A program made the translations under genes and the position numbers. 64,000 nt of DNA from assembly GCA_946486375.1 (NCBI GenBank), contig CAMLTW010000007.1:1-64000 (forward strand), given 5' to 3'. Numbering within the stretch: the first letter of the stretch is position 1; every line of letters starts with the position of its first letter. The notes under the pieces were generated by a model. It saw nothing but the letters and a program-made list of their open reading frames with translations. It did no database searches and was not told where the DNA came from. The DNA is from an uncultured Rikenellaceae bacterium (GTDB taxonomy: Bacteria > Bacteroidota > Bacteroidia > Bacteroidales > Rikenellaceae). This document shows, piece by piece, positions 1 through 8,842 of this stretch.

Positions 1-108
1 GCGATAAAAACAAGCCACCGCTTATTTTAGTAATATGTCAAATACCGTTTTATGCCTTTACTTCATGCTTTTTCGTTTGATTCCGAACACAAATATACCA
101 TAATTTAT

Positions 109-133
109 CCCCTTTCCAAATGCAGGAAAGGGG
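109..133 (-). terminator. hairpin downstream of mntP
   Basis: A perfect 9-bp stem, CCCCTTTCC (109-117) with GGAAAGGGG (125-133), has a 7-nt loop and lies about 65 bases past the mntP stop. No clear U-tract follows it on the minus strand. Reading it as the mntP terminator is inference. Confidence 0.4.
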
Positions 134-134
134 T

Positions 135-195
135 TATCCTTAGGATGACGCAAAGTGCAGAGATGCCGGAACGGATAGAAGGAACCGGTTGCAAT
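135..195. repeat. fragment of the modular intergenic repeat family
   Basis: This stretch reads GGATGACGCAAAG, then GTGCCGGAACGG-like and ATAGAAGGAACCGGTTGC. It is the reverse complement, with few differences, of about 21195-21258. A third related copy lies near 47085-47130. It abuts the mntP 3' end and is not coding. Confidence 0.7.
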
Positions 196-198
196 GCA

Positions 199-813
199 TC
201 ACGCAGCGCCCAGCAGTCCCTCCGGGAAGAAAAGGTGTTCGGTGAGGATTTTGGCGCCGATCAGGATCAGGATGATCCCGCCCACGAAAGTCGCCCGTTC
301 GCCGAGCGACCGACCCGCCGTCCGGCCCGCCAGCAGGCCGATGAAAGAGGAAAAAAACGTCACCCCGGCGATCACCAAAGCCGCCAGCCCCATGTTCGCC
401 CCCTGCGAATAATCCGGCACGATCCGCACGGAAACCATCGCCAGCGCCACCCCCGTAATCAGGGCGTCGATGCTGGTGGCGATCCCCAGCAGGCAGTTGC
501 GCTTGAAACCGAACGGACTGCACTGCGGCTCCCCGCCGTCTCCCGTCAGGGCTTCCCGGATCATCCGTGCGCCCAGCAGGAAAAGCAGCCCGAAAGCGAT
601 CCAATGGTCGTACCGGGCGATGTGGGCATGGAACCGTGCCGCCGCGCCCCAGCCGATCAGGGGCATCGCCCCCTGAAAAAACGCCAGCACGATGGCGAAC
701 CGGAAGTATGTCCGCAACCGATGACCGCAACGCGCCATCCCGCTGGAAAGGGAAACGGCGAAAGTGTCGAAGCAAAGGCCGAGCGCCAGTATGAAAAGGG
801 TGAGGAAATCCAT
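199..813 (-). CDS. mntP: MntP-family manganese efflux pump
   Basis: This 204-residue membrane protein should export excess Mn2+ from the cytoplasm. It has the two-repeat, six-helix layout of the MntP (DUF204) family. An acidic residue lies in each half, Asp16 in CFDTFAVS and Asp116 in ATSIDALITG, corresponding to residues important in E. coli MntP. The reading frame stays open further upstream, but the residues before MDFLTLF are low-complexity and Arg-rich, so ATG at 811-813 is chosen. A TATCTTTG -7 motif lies just upstream on the minus strand. That leaves a leader of only about a dozen bases, too short for the yybP-ykoY manganese riboswitch that often controls this family. Confidence 0.92.
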   Translation of the reverse strand: MDFLTLFILALGLCFDTFAVSLSSGMARCGHRLRTYFRFAIVLAFFQGAMPLIGWGAAARFHAHIARYDHWIAFGLLFLLGARMIREALTGDGGEPQCSPFGFKRNCLLGIATSIDALITGVALAMVSVRIVPDYSQGANMGLAALVIAGVTFFSSFIGLLAGRTAGRSLGERATFVGGIILILIGAKILTEHLFFPEGLLGAA

Positions 814-831
814 GCCTGTACCGATCTGGTG

Positions 832-839
832 CAAAGATA
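832..839 (-). promoter_or_regulatory. Bacteroidetes -7 promoter element of mntP
   Basis: On the minus strand this reads TATCTTTG, an exact match to TAnnTTTG, 19 bases before the mntP start. No clear -33 TTTG was seen. Confidence 0.5.
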
Positions 840-1058
840 ACGGAAACGGGCGAATAAAATTTCCGAAACCCGCCGATTCCGGACGATTCCGCCAAAACAC
901 CGCCCCCTCTGTCCGCACCGGCAGCGGGCGGCGGACGACGCGAACGGGCCGTTCCCATCGTTCCGACCGGCGGATTTTCGGCAAAAACGGAAAATCGGAA
1001 CCGGCAGGCACAAAATTGGCAGCGAAGCATTTTTTGAAAAACGCTAAACTGAGGCCCT

Positions 1059-1946
1059 ATGGACGATTCCCGGACAAACACCGGCAACGGAAACACGAAC
1101 AAACGGAAGACGGGCGCCCTGCGCTACACGATCCTGGCCGTCGTCATCGCGGCGGTGCTCGCGGGAGCGTGGTTCTGGTACCGGAACTATTCCCGCTACA
1201 TCTCGACGGACGACGCCAAAATTTCCACCTACAATTACAACCTCGGTTCCGTGAACGGGGGCCGCCTGCTCGGATTTTACGTGCAGGAAGGGGACACCGT
1301 CCGGGAAGGTCAGCCGCTGGCCCTGCTGGATTCCACCGCGTACGCAGCCGAACGGCGGGTGTGGGAAACCGCTCTCCGGCAGGCCGAAGCCTCGCTGGCG
1401 GAAGCCCGCGTGCGGCTCAAAAACGGCGGTCGGAACGCTTCCGAAAGCGTCATGGCGCAGGCGGCGCTGGCCGAAAGCCGGCTGGAGAACGCCCGCGCGC
1501 AGCTCGACCTCGTCCGGAACCGGCTGGCGGAAAACGTCGTCCGGTCGCCCATCGACGGCGTCGTGCTGAAACGGTGGCTCACGCGCGACGAAATCGCCCG
1601 GCCCGGACAGACGATCGTCACCGTGGCCGACAACGACCGTCTTTGGGTGGACGTGTTCCTGGAAGAAACCAAAATCCGGAACATCCGGCCCGGACAGGAA
1701 GTGCATATCCGGGTGGACGCCTTTCCCGATGTGAAATTCCGGGGCCGCGTGCTTTTCATCGGGGGAGCGACGGCGGGGGAATTTTCCCTGATCCCTCCGA
1801 CCAACGCTTCCGGCAACTTCACGAAAGTCACCCAGCGCATCCCGCTGCGGGTGTCGCTGGAGGGGCCTGAAAAGGGCGGCTCCCTTCCCGGCCGGCGGCT
1901 GGCCGGAGGCATGTCCGTACAGGTAAAGATCGTGAAAAACCGATGA
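1059..1946 (+). CDS. HlyD/EmrA-family membrane fusion protein
   Basis: This 295-residue periplasmic adaptor of an efflux pump has one N-terminal membrane anchor (about residues 22-41). A biotinyl-lipoyl-like half follows (GGRLLGFYVQEGDTVREGQPL), then a short helical hairpin rich in Ala, Glu and Arg, then the second half motif VRSPIDGVVLKRWLTRDE and a beta-barrel region. At just under 300 residues it is shorter than E. coli EmrA because its coiled-coil hairpin is brief. It overlaps the next gene by four bases (ATGA), so the two are translationally coupled as an EmrA/EmrB pair. No TolC-like gene is adjacent. The exported substrate cannot be deduced. Confidence 0.9.
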   Translation: MDDSRTNTGNGNTNKRKTGALRYTILAVVIAAVLAGAWFWYRNYSRYISTDDAKISTYNYNLGSVNGGRLLGFYVQEGDTVREGQPLALLDSTAYAAERRVWETALRQAEASLAEARVRLKNGGRNASESVMAQAALAESRLENARAQLDLVRNRLAENVVRSPIDGVVLKRWLTRDEIARPGQTIVTVADNDRLWVDVFLEETKIRNIRPGQEVHIRVDAFPDVKFRGRVLFIGGATAGEFSLIPPTNASGNFTKVTQRIPLRVSLEGPEKGGSLPGRRLAGGMSVQVKIVKNR

Positions 1947-3523
1947 AGCTGACAAGCTACCGCCTCGATCCGGGAAGACAGAGCTACAAGTGGTGGGTGC
2001 TGGGCAACATCATGCTCGGCACCTTCATGGCCGTGCTGGACAGCACCATCGTGAACGTGGGCCTGCCGAAAATCATGGCCACGTTCGGGGTGAGCATCTC
2101 GAAGATCCAGTGGATCATCACCGCCTACCTGCTGGCTATCGCCGTCGTGCTTCCCGCCGCCGCGTGGCTGGCCGACCGCTACGGCTACAAACGCCTCTAC
2201 TTCATCGGGCTTTTCGGCTTCACCGCCGGTTCGTTTCTGTGCGGCACGGCGTGGAACGAAGACGTGCTGATCGCCTCGCGCATCATCCAGGGGATCGGCG
2301 GGGGACTGATCCAGCCGCTCGGACTGGCGATCATCACGCGCGAATTTCCGCCCCGGCAGCGGGGACTGGCGCTCGGTTTCTGGGCCATCTCCTCGGCGGC
2401 CTCCATTTCGTTCGGGCCGCTGATCGGGGGCTGGCTGGTGGATACCTTCAGCTGGCACCTGATTTTCGACGTGAACGTTCCGCTGGGCATCATCGGCCTG
2501 GCCGCCACGATCGTCATTCAGCGGGAATACCGCAACCCGAACGTCGGCCGTTTCGACCGGGCCGGGTTCATTTCGGCGGTGATCTTCCTGCCGCTCACCC
2601 TCTTCGCCCTGACCGAGGCCAACGCCCCGACCAACGCCGAAGGGTGGAACGCCCCCTACATCCTCGCCTGTCTGGCCGCGGCCTTCGTCGCGTTCGTGTT
2701 TTTCGTCGTCACCGAACTCACCGTCGAGGAACCGCTGCTCGACCTGAAGCTGCTCGGCGACCGGAATTTCGGGATTACGATGGCTGTGCTGTTCATTTTC
2801 AGCATCGGTATGTTCGGAAGCACCTTTCTGCTGCCCCTCTATCTGCAAAACGCGATGGACTATTCGGCCCTGCAGGCGGGAGCGGTCTTCCTTCCCGTGG
2901 GCATCATTCAGGGAGCGGTTTCGCCCGTGTCGGGCTGGCTGTCGAACAAGGTCAACGCCAAACTGCTGATCGCGGGCGGATTCCTCCTGCTGGCGTACAG
3001 CTTCTGGCTGAACGGACACTTCACGGCCCTGACCCCGCGGCACCATATCCTGTTCGCCCTCTACATCCGGGGATTCGCCATGGGAATGCTGTTCTCCGTC
3101 CTGAACACCGTTTCCCTGATCCGTATCCCGAAAGCGAAGATGGCGCAGGCTTCGGGCATCAGCAACACCGTCCGGCAGCTGGCCGGGAGCCTCGGCGTGG
3201 CGATCCTGACCACCCTCCTCACCTCGCGGCAGCTCTTCAACGAAAACCGGTACGGGCAGGTGATCGATCCGGATTCCCCGGTTTACGTGCAGACCGTCCG
3301 CAACCTGACCGGCTACGCCCGGCAGCACGGGGAGAAAGGGATGCACACTCCGGCACAGCAGGCGCAGGCGATCCTCGACCGGCACATCGAACGGGAAGCC
3401 TACATTCAGGCCATCGACGACGACTTCCTGCTGTCGGCCTTCATCACCGGCATCTGCGTCGTCCCGGTGCTGTGGCTCCGGGTGCACGACAAAGACGCCC
3501 GGAAAGGGCTGGAAAAAGCCTGA
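1943..3523 (+). CDS. DHA2-family MFS drug efflux transporter (EmrB-like)
   Basis: This 526-residue inner-membrane proton antiporter has the 14-helix pattern of the DHA2 family. The N-terminal MLGTFMAVLDSTIVNVGLP segment is typical of EmrB/QacA transporters. The motif A loop is LADRYGYKRLYFIG. IQGIGGGLIQPLGLAII and a Gly/Pro-rich fifth helix follow. The start codon overlaps the adaptor stop (ATGA). Together the two genes should pump amphipathic compounds across the inner membrane into the adaptor and, presumably, an outer-membrane channel encoded elsewhere. Confidence 0.93.
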   Translation: MKLTSYRLDPGRQSYKWWVLGNIMLGTFMAVLDSTIVNVGLPKIMATFGVSISKIQWIITAYLLAIAVVLPAAAWLADRYGYKRLYFIGLFGFTAGSFLCGTAWNEDVLIASRIIQGIGGGLIQPLGLAIITREFPPRQRGLALGFWAISSAASISFGPLIGGWLVDTFSWHLIFDVNVPLGIIGLAATIVIQREYRNPNVGRFDRAGFISAVIFLPLTLFALTEANAPTNAEGWNAPYILACLAAAFVAFVFFVVTELTVEEPLLDLKLLGDRNFGITMAVLFIFSIGMFGSTFLLPLYLQNAMDYSALQAGAVFLPVGIIQGAVSPVSGWLSNKVNAKLLIAGGFLLLAYSFWLNGHFTALTPRHHILFALYIRGFAMGMLFSVLNTVSLIRIPKAKMAQASGISNTVRQLAGSLGVAILTTLLTSRQLFNENRYGQVIDPDSPVYVQTVRNLTGYARQHGEKGMHTPAQQAQAILDRHIEREAYIQAIDDDFLLSAFITGICVVPVLWLRVHDKDARKGLEKA

Positions 3524-3530
3524 ACTCCGG

Positions 3531-6431
3531 CTACTGGAAAACGGTGATCCCGAAGCTGACGCCCGGACGCCGGGAATCGCTCGGTTTATAAACGGACAGA
3601 TTCACGACCATGTTCGCGTTGTCCATCCGCAGGGGGTTGGCATCGACCGTGATTTCGCCGCCGTAGGAATAGGCGCGCCTCCAGGGCGCTTTCCCCATCG
3701 CGATCGGCCGGTAACGGGAATAGCCGCCGAGCAATCCCAGGCTGATGCGCCGGAAATAGATCAGTCCGCTGATGCCCCCGTCCGGACAGACGAGCGGGAA
3801 ACGGTAGCTCCCGGTCACGGCCCAGAGGCGTTCCGGAGCGAAGTCGTACCGGCATCCGATCGGGAAAAGCACGTTGCTGCGGAAGTTGTAAACGCTCCTG
3901 TCCTGATACTGTACGGCTCCGCGCAGCAGCAGGGAATGATGGGGCAGGATTCCCGGCGCGTAGACGTTTCCGGAAAGGGAGTAAACGTTTCCGAACTTCC
4001 CGTCGAAAGGCGCCCCGGCCCACGAAACCCGCGCTCCGAATCCCCAGCGGGGGGCCAGATCGCGGTAGGCCCGCCGGACGTACTGCGTATAGGAAAGGGT
4101 CGCCTCCGTCTTCTCGTACCCCTTGTCGAAAGCGCCGTCCGCCGGACGGTAGAGCAGCGAATTGTACCGGGTCACGGATACCGAAGGGGTCAGCGAACGG
4201 AGCATGTACCCCGACGAAAAGTCGAACGGCAGGTAAGCGGAACCCGTCAGGGCGAAGTACTCCTTCCCGGCTCCGGACGGAAGCGCAAGGCCGCGCGTGT
4301 CCGTCCCCGCCGGAACATAGATCAGCCGCTTGCCCCCGCCGTACTCGGCCTTCACCTCCAGCTTCAGGGCGAATCCGTCGTAGAGCAAAGCTCCGCGCAG
4401 CCGGCTTTCCCCGTCCGCATAATCGTAGCCGAAATAGCCGAACAGGGTGCTGAGGGCGTTCTGTGTGATGAGGGTCGCCCCCGCGTTCACCCGCAGGTTG
4501 CGTTCGTCCGCCACGTCGAACGGATCGTAGCCGAGGGGCGCCCAGCTGTGGAAGTCGAACAGGTGGGTTCCCCGGCGGTAGCGTTTCACGCGGTATTTCG
4601 TCGTGTCGTCCCCGGTGCCGTACAGCCGCAGGGTGTCTGCGTTCAGCACGTTCCACTTCATCCGGGGAGGATTCAGCAGGTTGACCGGCAGCCGGGAATA
4701 AGACACCGGAACCAGCGAGTTGGGGTCGATCCGCTGCCGGGACACGAAATATCCCTCCTTCCGGTAGGTCGCCTGCACCACCTCGTTTCCGTCCGGGGCC
4801 GGAGCGGGCATCACCGAACCGAACCGGGAAACGGTCGCCCGGTATTCCTTCCGCTCCCGGAGGTCGTAGAGGTGGGTTTCGTCCCGGCCCGATCCGATCG
4901 AGTTGAAAAAGAGCTTCCCGTCCCCGGCGGAAAGGTGGTTGATCGTCACGAAGGAAGGCCGGGTGATGGCGTAGGTTTTTCCGGTCGCGGTGTCCACGCC
5001 CGTCAGGGCCATGCCGTCTTCCGACAGGGCGATGAGCGCCAGCGTCCCCGTCGTTCCGTCCCACGCCAGCCCGTGCACGGTCAGGGAATCGGGCAAGGGA
5101 TGGCGTTTCGTTTCCCGGAACCCGTCGTCGAACCGGCAGACGGCGTATTTCCCCGAATCGTCGTACCGCACGGCCCAGCATCCGCCCGCCGCGGGCGTGA
5201 CGTAGAACAGGTTTCCCGGCCGCCGATACCGCCGGATCGCGCTTCGCCCGGCCTGCTTTTCCCCCGGCGCGACGGCCAGCGGCATCCGGCAAACCACGGA
5301 GGCGTTTTTCTGCTCCCAGAAGGTGCTGGGCGCGTATTCCGTCCAGAACAGCTCCCCGTTCCGATATGCGGGACGACTGCTGACTTCGCCCGTGTAGGCC
5401 AGCAGGGTTTCGGCGCCCGTCCGGGGGTCGATGCGCACCAGCCGGTGCGGGCGGTCGAAGTCGTATTTCAGCGCGACGGTCAGGGTGTCGTTCACCGGAA
5501 CCGGATAGGAGTAAAGCGTATAGGAGGAAGGGGGTGGGGTCGGCACGAACCGGGCCGAATTGTCGGGCTGCGGGAGGGCGTCCCAGTAGGATTTCAGGTT
5601 GTCGAAGGTCTTCCAGAACAGCCGGGCCGACGAAGTTTTGTAAAAGCGTCGGAAAGCGATGGGCGTCGGCAGGATGAAATAGGGGTGCCGGGCGGCGTAG
5701 TCGGTCACCGTGTCCCAGAACCGGGGGCCGTAGAGCGTGTAGGACATGGCGGTGAGCTGGTACCCCAACTGATAGCGGTCGGGAATGTAGTCCCGGAACG
5801 AGCCGCAAAACCATTTGTCCACGGGAAACTGCCCCGGCTCCCCGTCGGCCAGATATGCGCGGTATTCGAGCGTGAACTCCGGCTGCAGCCCCCGGCCGTA
5901 AGCCGAAAGCTCGGTTTCGGCCATCACCGCGTCCCCTTCCAGAAACCAGACGGGGAGCAGCACCGCCGCGGCCCCCACCGCCTGCTGTCCGGCCAGGTAA
6001 CCCACGAATTTCACGAATCCCCGGTCGAGGTTGCTCATCTGCACCACATGCCGGTATTCGTGCAGGGTGAGCTGTTTCAGCCACGGCACGGCATAGGTCG
6101 CCGTCGGCGGGGTCGCCACCAGCTCGGCCCGTTTGGGCGCCCAGACCACCAGCCCGTTGGAACGGAGGTTCTGCGTATGGAGCACGAAGGGAAGTTTCTG
6201 CGGCGGCAGGGCGAAACCGAATTGCAGGGCGCGCCCCGCCGTGTCGATCACCGTCGCCACGCGCCGGGCGTCCCGGGCGTAGTTTTCCGGGAAGATCAGC
6301 CGGTAGCCCGGACGGTCGATCTGCCGCCAGCGGGTCGAAAACGGATCCTGCCCCTCGCTGTGAAACTGTCCGTACCCGCCGGTCGCCGCAAACAGCGCCG
6401 TCAGCAAAAATCCCCACCGTTTTCCGATCAT
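3531..6431 (-). CDS. secreted metallopeptidase-like protein with propeller repeats and barrel-like tail
   Basis: This 966-residue protein has a cleavable signal peptide (to about Gly21). An N-terminal region follows with His124-Glu-Tyr-Arg-His128, an HExxH zinc motif. Glu165 in VWFLEGDAVMAE has the spacing of a gluzincin third ligand, as in peptidase MA-like proteins. The middle (about 290-630) has TolB-like repeats such as RLVRIDPRTGAETLL and HLYDLRERKEY. The last third is rich in alternating aromatic strands and ends in SFGITVFQ, a terminal Phe-X-Gln typical of outer-membrane barrels. Inference: a surface or periplasmic protease anchored by its own barrel. Substrate unknown. The gene stands alone, converging with the efflux pair. 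Confidence 0.75.
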   Translation of the reverse strand: MIGKRWGFLLTALFAATGGYGQFHSEGQDPFSTRWRQIDRPGYRLIFPENYARDARRVATVIDTAGRALQFGFALPPQKLPFVLHTQNLRSNGLVVWAPKRAELVATPPTATYAVPWLKQLTLHEYRHVVQMSNLDRGFVKFVGYLAGQQAVGAAAVLLPVWFLEGDAVMAETELSAYGRGLQPEFTLEYRAYLADGEPGQFPVDKWFCGSFRDYIPDRYQLGYQLTAMSYTLYGPRFWDTVTDYAARHPYFILPTPIAFRRFYKTSSARLFWKTFDNLKSYWDALPQPDNSARFVPTPPPSSYTLYSYPVPVNDTLTVALKYDFDRPHRLVRIDPRTGAETLLAYTGEVSSRPAYRNGELFWTEYAPSTFWEQKNASVVCRMPLAVAPGEKQAGRSAIRRYRRPGNLFYVTPAAGGCWAVRYDDSGKYAVCRFDDGFRETKRHPLPDSLTVHGLAWDGTTGTLALIALSEDGMALTGVDTATGKTYAITRPSFVTINHLSAGDGKLFFNSIGSGRDETHLYDLRERKEYRATVSRFGSVMPAPAPDGNEVVQATYRKEGYFVSRQRIDPNSLVPVSYSRLPVNLLNPPRMKWNVLNADTLRLYGTGDDTTKYRVKRYRRGTHLFDFHSWAPLGYDPFDVADERNLRVNAGATLITQNALSTLFGYFGYDYADGESRLRGALLYDGFALKLEVKAEYGGGKRLIYVPAGTDTRGLALPSGAGKEYFALTGSAYLPFDFSSGYMLRSLTPSVSVTRYNSLLYRPADGAFDKGYEKTEATLSYTQYVRRAYRDLAPRWGFGARVSWAGAPFDGKFGNVYSLSGNVYAPGILPHHSLLLRGAVQYQDRSVYNFRSNVLFPIGCRYDFAPERLWAVTGSYRFPLVCPDGGISGLIYFRRISLGLLGGYSRYRPIAMGKAPWRRAYSYGGEITVDANPLRMDNANMVVNLSVYKPSDSRRPGVSFGITVFQ

Positions 6432-6490
6432 CGGCCCGATCTGATGTGTTTGTAGTCGTGCATACTTTAAAATACCGTGTCTCCGTTCCG

Positions 6491-6545
6491 CAGGCTGGGA
6501 AGCCTGTCGGTCAACGGATAGAACGTTGGTTTCCTAAACCGGCGT
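6491..6545 (+). pseudogene. truncated tRNA-Arg(CCU)-like remnant
   Basis: TCAACGGATAGAAC (6511-6524) matches the D arm of Bacteroidetes tRNA-Arg. GGTTTCCTAAACC (6528-6540) is an anticodon stem-loop with anticodon CCT. The T arm (GTTCGA) and the 3' acceptor half are missing, and one D-stem pair is broken. The segment is preceded by a perfect 6-bp hairpin, CAGGCT/AGCCTG (6491-6506). It cannot fold into a complete tRNA as read, so it is called a remnant. Confidence 0.5.
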
Positions 6546-6667
6546 TCCATCCTCCCCCGTCGTTTTTCTTCCGAGTATCCGTTGCGTCGTTGTCCGGCGA
6601 AAGCTCAGGCCGAAGCCGTCTCGCACCCCTCGTGCATAAGAAGCCCCGGCCCTGTCTGTAACCCGCT

Positions 6668-7015
6668 TTATCCGCCCGCCTTTTTCGCTCCGTATCCCGC
6701 TTTCAACAGCAGGTCGAGCACCCGGTCGCGAAAATCCCCCTGGATCAGGATTTCCCCGTCCTTAGCACTTCCGCCTACGCCGCACTTGGATTTCAGTTCC
6801 CGGCACAATTCCTTCAGGTCGTCCTCCGTCCCCACGAAGCCGGTCACCAGCGTCACCTGTTTCCCGGCCCGCCGCTTGCGGTCGAGCCACACCTTCAGCC
6901 GCTGCCGGGCGGGCGGCAGGGTGTCCGTCCCCGTCTCCTCCTCCGTCCGGTACCGGAAATCCGGGTCGGTGGAGTAGACGACGTTCAGTCGCTTTTTCCA
7001 GTCGTTCTCGCTCAT
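6668..7015 (-). CDS. SUI1/YciH-family translation initiation factor-like protein
   Basis: This 115-residue protein has a C-terminal SUI1 (eIF1-like) domain, about residues 50-113. Its core includes [25 protein letters not shown] and the [16 protein letters not shown] segment. The bacterial homologue YciH is thought to affect start-codon selection or translation under stress; its exact role is not settled. The open frame continues upstream through queE out of frame, so the ATG at 7013-7015 is chosen. It is the last gene of the minus-strand run hpt-queE-SUI1, 38 bases after queE. Confidence 0.9.
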   Translation of the reverse strand: MSENDWKKRLNVVYSTDPDFRYRTEEETGTDTLPPARQRLKVWLDRKRRAGKQVTLVTGFVGTEDDLKELCRELKSKCGVGGSAKDGEILIQGDFRDRVLDLLLKAGYGAKKAGG

Positions 7016-7053
7016 GGTTTTTCTTTTTGCAAACGCGGCCGATCCGCCTCCCG

Positions 7054-7686
7054 TCAGGGAATGTGCATGAATTTGTGGGTCTGCACCGAAATGTTCCAGC
7101 GGGGATGCGCCTTGGCGTATTCCACGATTTCGGGAATCATCCGCTCGTAGCGGCTCCATTCGGGCTGCAAAAAAAGCAGGCACGACCGGCGCACCTGCGC
7201 GGCGTTCCGCTCCGCCCAGCCGAAGTCCCCGCTCTCCTCCACGATCACTTTCAGCTCGTCGGCCCGGAGCAGATTCTCCGGCAGCGGCCCCTGTTGTTTC
7301 TTCGGCGAAAGGCACACCCAGTCGAACGTTCCCGTCAGCGGCTGCGTTCCGGAGGTTTCCAGGAAAATTTCCAGTCCCCGCCGTTTCAGCTCGCCCGTCA
7401 GGTAATCCAGCGGGTAAAGCGTCGGCTCGCCGCCCGTAATCACGATGGCCTGCGCCGGAAACGAAACCGCGCGTTCCACGATTTCGTCCACCTCGACCGG
7501 CGGGAACTGCCGCGGATTCCATGTGTATTTGGCATCGCACCAGCGGCAGCCCACGTCGCACCCCCCCAGCCGGATGAAGTAGGCGGGTTTTCCGGTATGG
7601 AACCCCTCGCCCTGCACCGTATAGAAATCCTCCACCAGCGGCAGTTTCCGCCCCCCTTCCAGCAGGGCGTATATCTCGTCCGTCAT
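7054..7686 (-). CDS. queE: 7-carboxy-7-deazaguanine synthase
   Basis: This 210-residue radical SAM enzyme converts 6-carboxytetrahydropterin to 7-carboxy-7-deazaguanine in queuosine synthesis. The cluster motif is Cys43-X3-Cys47-X2-Cys50 (CDVGCRWC), the usual CX3CX2C of the superfamily. TVQGEG precedes it and [11 protein letters not shown] follows as the SAM-binding GGE motif. The gene begins 7 bases after hpt. The other queuosine gene in the window is queA at 26.3 kb, so the pathway is scattered. Confidence 0.93.
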   Translation of the reverse strand: MTDEIYALLEGGRKLPLVEDFYTVQGEGFHTGKPAYFIRLGGCDVGCRWCDAKYTWNPRQFPPVEVDEIVERAVSFPAQAIVITGGEPTLYPLDYLTGELKRRGLEIFLETSGTQPLTGTFDWVCLSPKKQQGPLPENLLRADELKVIVEESGDFGWAERNAAQVRRSCLLFLQPEWSRYERMIPEIVEYAKAHPRWNISVQTHKFMHIP

Positions 7687-7693
7687 GCCCGTA

Positions 7694-8239
7694 TCAGTCG
7701 TTTACCAGCGTATAAATGTCCTTCAAATTCCGCCCCAGCCCGCCGTAATCCAGCCCGAACCCCACGATGAAATCGTTCGGCATCCGCAGCGCGTGATAGT
7801 CCACCGGAATCTCCTTTGCATAGGCTTCGGGTTTGAAAAAGAGGGTCGCGTAGCACACCTCCCCGGCTCCCCGTTCCGACAGCAGGCGGTCGATGCGGGC
7901 CAGCGTGTTCCCCGTTTCCACCACGTCTTCCAATACGATCACCTTCCGCCCCGCCGGGTCTTCGTTCAAGCCGATCAGCTCGGCGACCCGCCCGGTCGAA
8001 GCCGTGCCCTTCCCGTAGGAGGCCAGCTTCACGAAGGAGACCTCGCAGTTGAAGTCGATGTGTTTCATCAGTTCGGCCACGAACATGAACGCCCCGTTGA
8101 GCACCCCCAGAAAAAGAGGAGGCGGGCCGCCGCCGTACCGCTTGTTGAGTTTTCCGGCCAAAGCCTTGATCTGCCGTACGATTTCCGCGTGGGACAGGGA
8201 CTGCTCGAAAACTTTGTCGTGCAACCGGACACTCTTCAT
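7694..8239 (-). CDS. hpt: hypoxanthine phosphoribosyltransferase
   Basis: This 181-residue cytoplasmic purine-salvage enzyme makes IMP (and GMP) from the base and PRPP. The PRPP-binding signature VIVLEDVVETGNTL covers residues 100-113 with Glu104-Asp105. LNGAFMFVAEL and the late DFIVGFGLDYGG loop are also standard. It is the first gene of a minus-strand operon and faces purE of the de novo purine route across an 83-base divergent region, so salvage and synthesis share a control region. Confidence 0.93.
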   Translation of the reverse strand: MKSVRLHDKVFEQSLSHAEIVRQIKALAGKLNKRYGGGPPPLFLGVLNGAFMFVAELMKHIDFNCEVSFVKLASYGKGTASTGRVAELIGLNEDPAGRKVIVLEDVVETGNTLARIDRLLSERGAGEVCYATLFFKPEAYAKEIPVDYHALRMPNDFIVGFGLDYGGLGRNLKDIYTLVND

Positions 8240-8270
8240 GGCAACGGACGGTTAAATCGGAATTTGTTCT

Positions 8271-8278
8271 TAATTTTG
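8271..8278 (+). promoter_or_regulatory. -7 promoter element of purE
   Basis: TAATTTTG matches TAnnTTTG, 45 bases before the purE ATG, in the divergent hpt/purE gap. No convincing -33 box was seen. Confidence 0.4.
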
Positions 8279-8322
8279 CGAAGGTAAACAATTCGCATCA
8301 ATAATAAAAAACTTTCGACCGC

Positions 8323-8835
8323 ATGACACCCAAAGTCAGCATCATCATGGGCAGTACCTCCGACCTGAAAATCATGGAAGGGGCGGCGGCTTTCCTCGAC
8401 GAAATGGAGATCCCCTACGAAATCAACGCCCTCTCGGCGCACCGCACGCCGGAACTGGTCGCCGAGTTCGCGCGGAACGCCGCCGCACGCGGCATCAAGG
8501 TCATCATCGCCGGAGCGGGCGGGGCGGCCCACCTGCCGGGCGTCATCGCCGCCACGACCGTCCTGCCGGTCATCGGAGTGCCCGTCAAGTCCTCCAATTC
8601 GGTGGACGGCTGGGACAGCATCCTTTCCATCCTGCAGATGCCTTCGGGCATTCCCGTGGCCACGGTGGCCCTCGACGGGGCGCGGAACGCCGCGATCCTG
8701 GCCGTGCAGATCATCGCCACGGGGGAACCGGCGGTCGCCGCGAAACTGACCGCGTTCAAGGCCGACCTCGCGGGGAAGATCGAAAAGGCCAACCGGGAGC
8801 TGGCCGAAGTGAAACGGCCGTTCAAAACGAACTGA
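8323..8835 (+). CDS. purE: N5-carboxyaminoimidazole ribonucleotide mutase
   Basis: This 170-residue class I PurE catalyses N5-CAIR to CAIR in de novo purine synthesis. The phosphate loop GSTSD (residues 10-14), SAHRTP (38-43, with the catalytic His40), [11 protein letters not shown] and [15 protein letters not shown] are all present and full length. It heads a short plus-strand run with zupT, starting 7 bases before that gene. Confidence 0.95.
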   Translation: MTPKVSIIMGSTSDLKIMEGAAAFLDEMEIPYEINALSAHRTPELVAEFARNAAARGIKVIIAGAGGAAHLPGVIAATTVLPVIGVPVKSSNSVDGWDSILSILQMPSGIPVATVALDGARNAAILAVQIIATGEPAVAAKLTAFKADLAGKIEKANRELAEVKRPFKTN

Positions 8836-8842
8836 TCCCCGC

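Noticed and set aside
52-840. Long plus-strand reading frame opposite mntP
   Set aside because: Arg/Pro/Gln-rich translation without family features. It is the shadow of mntP, a common artefact in GC-rich DNA.
814-1058. yybP-ykoY manganese riboswitch upstream of mntP
   Set aside because: The -7 element leaves a leader of about a dozen bases and no aptamer pattern was seen.
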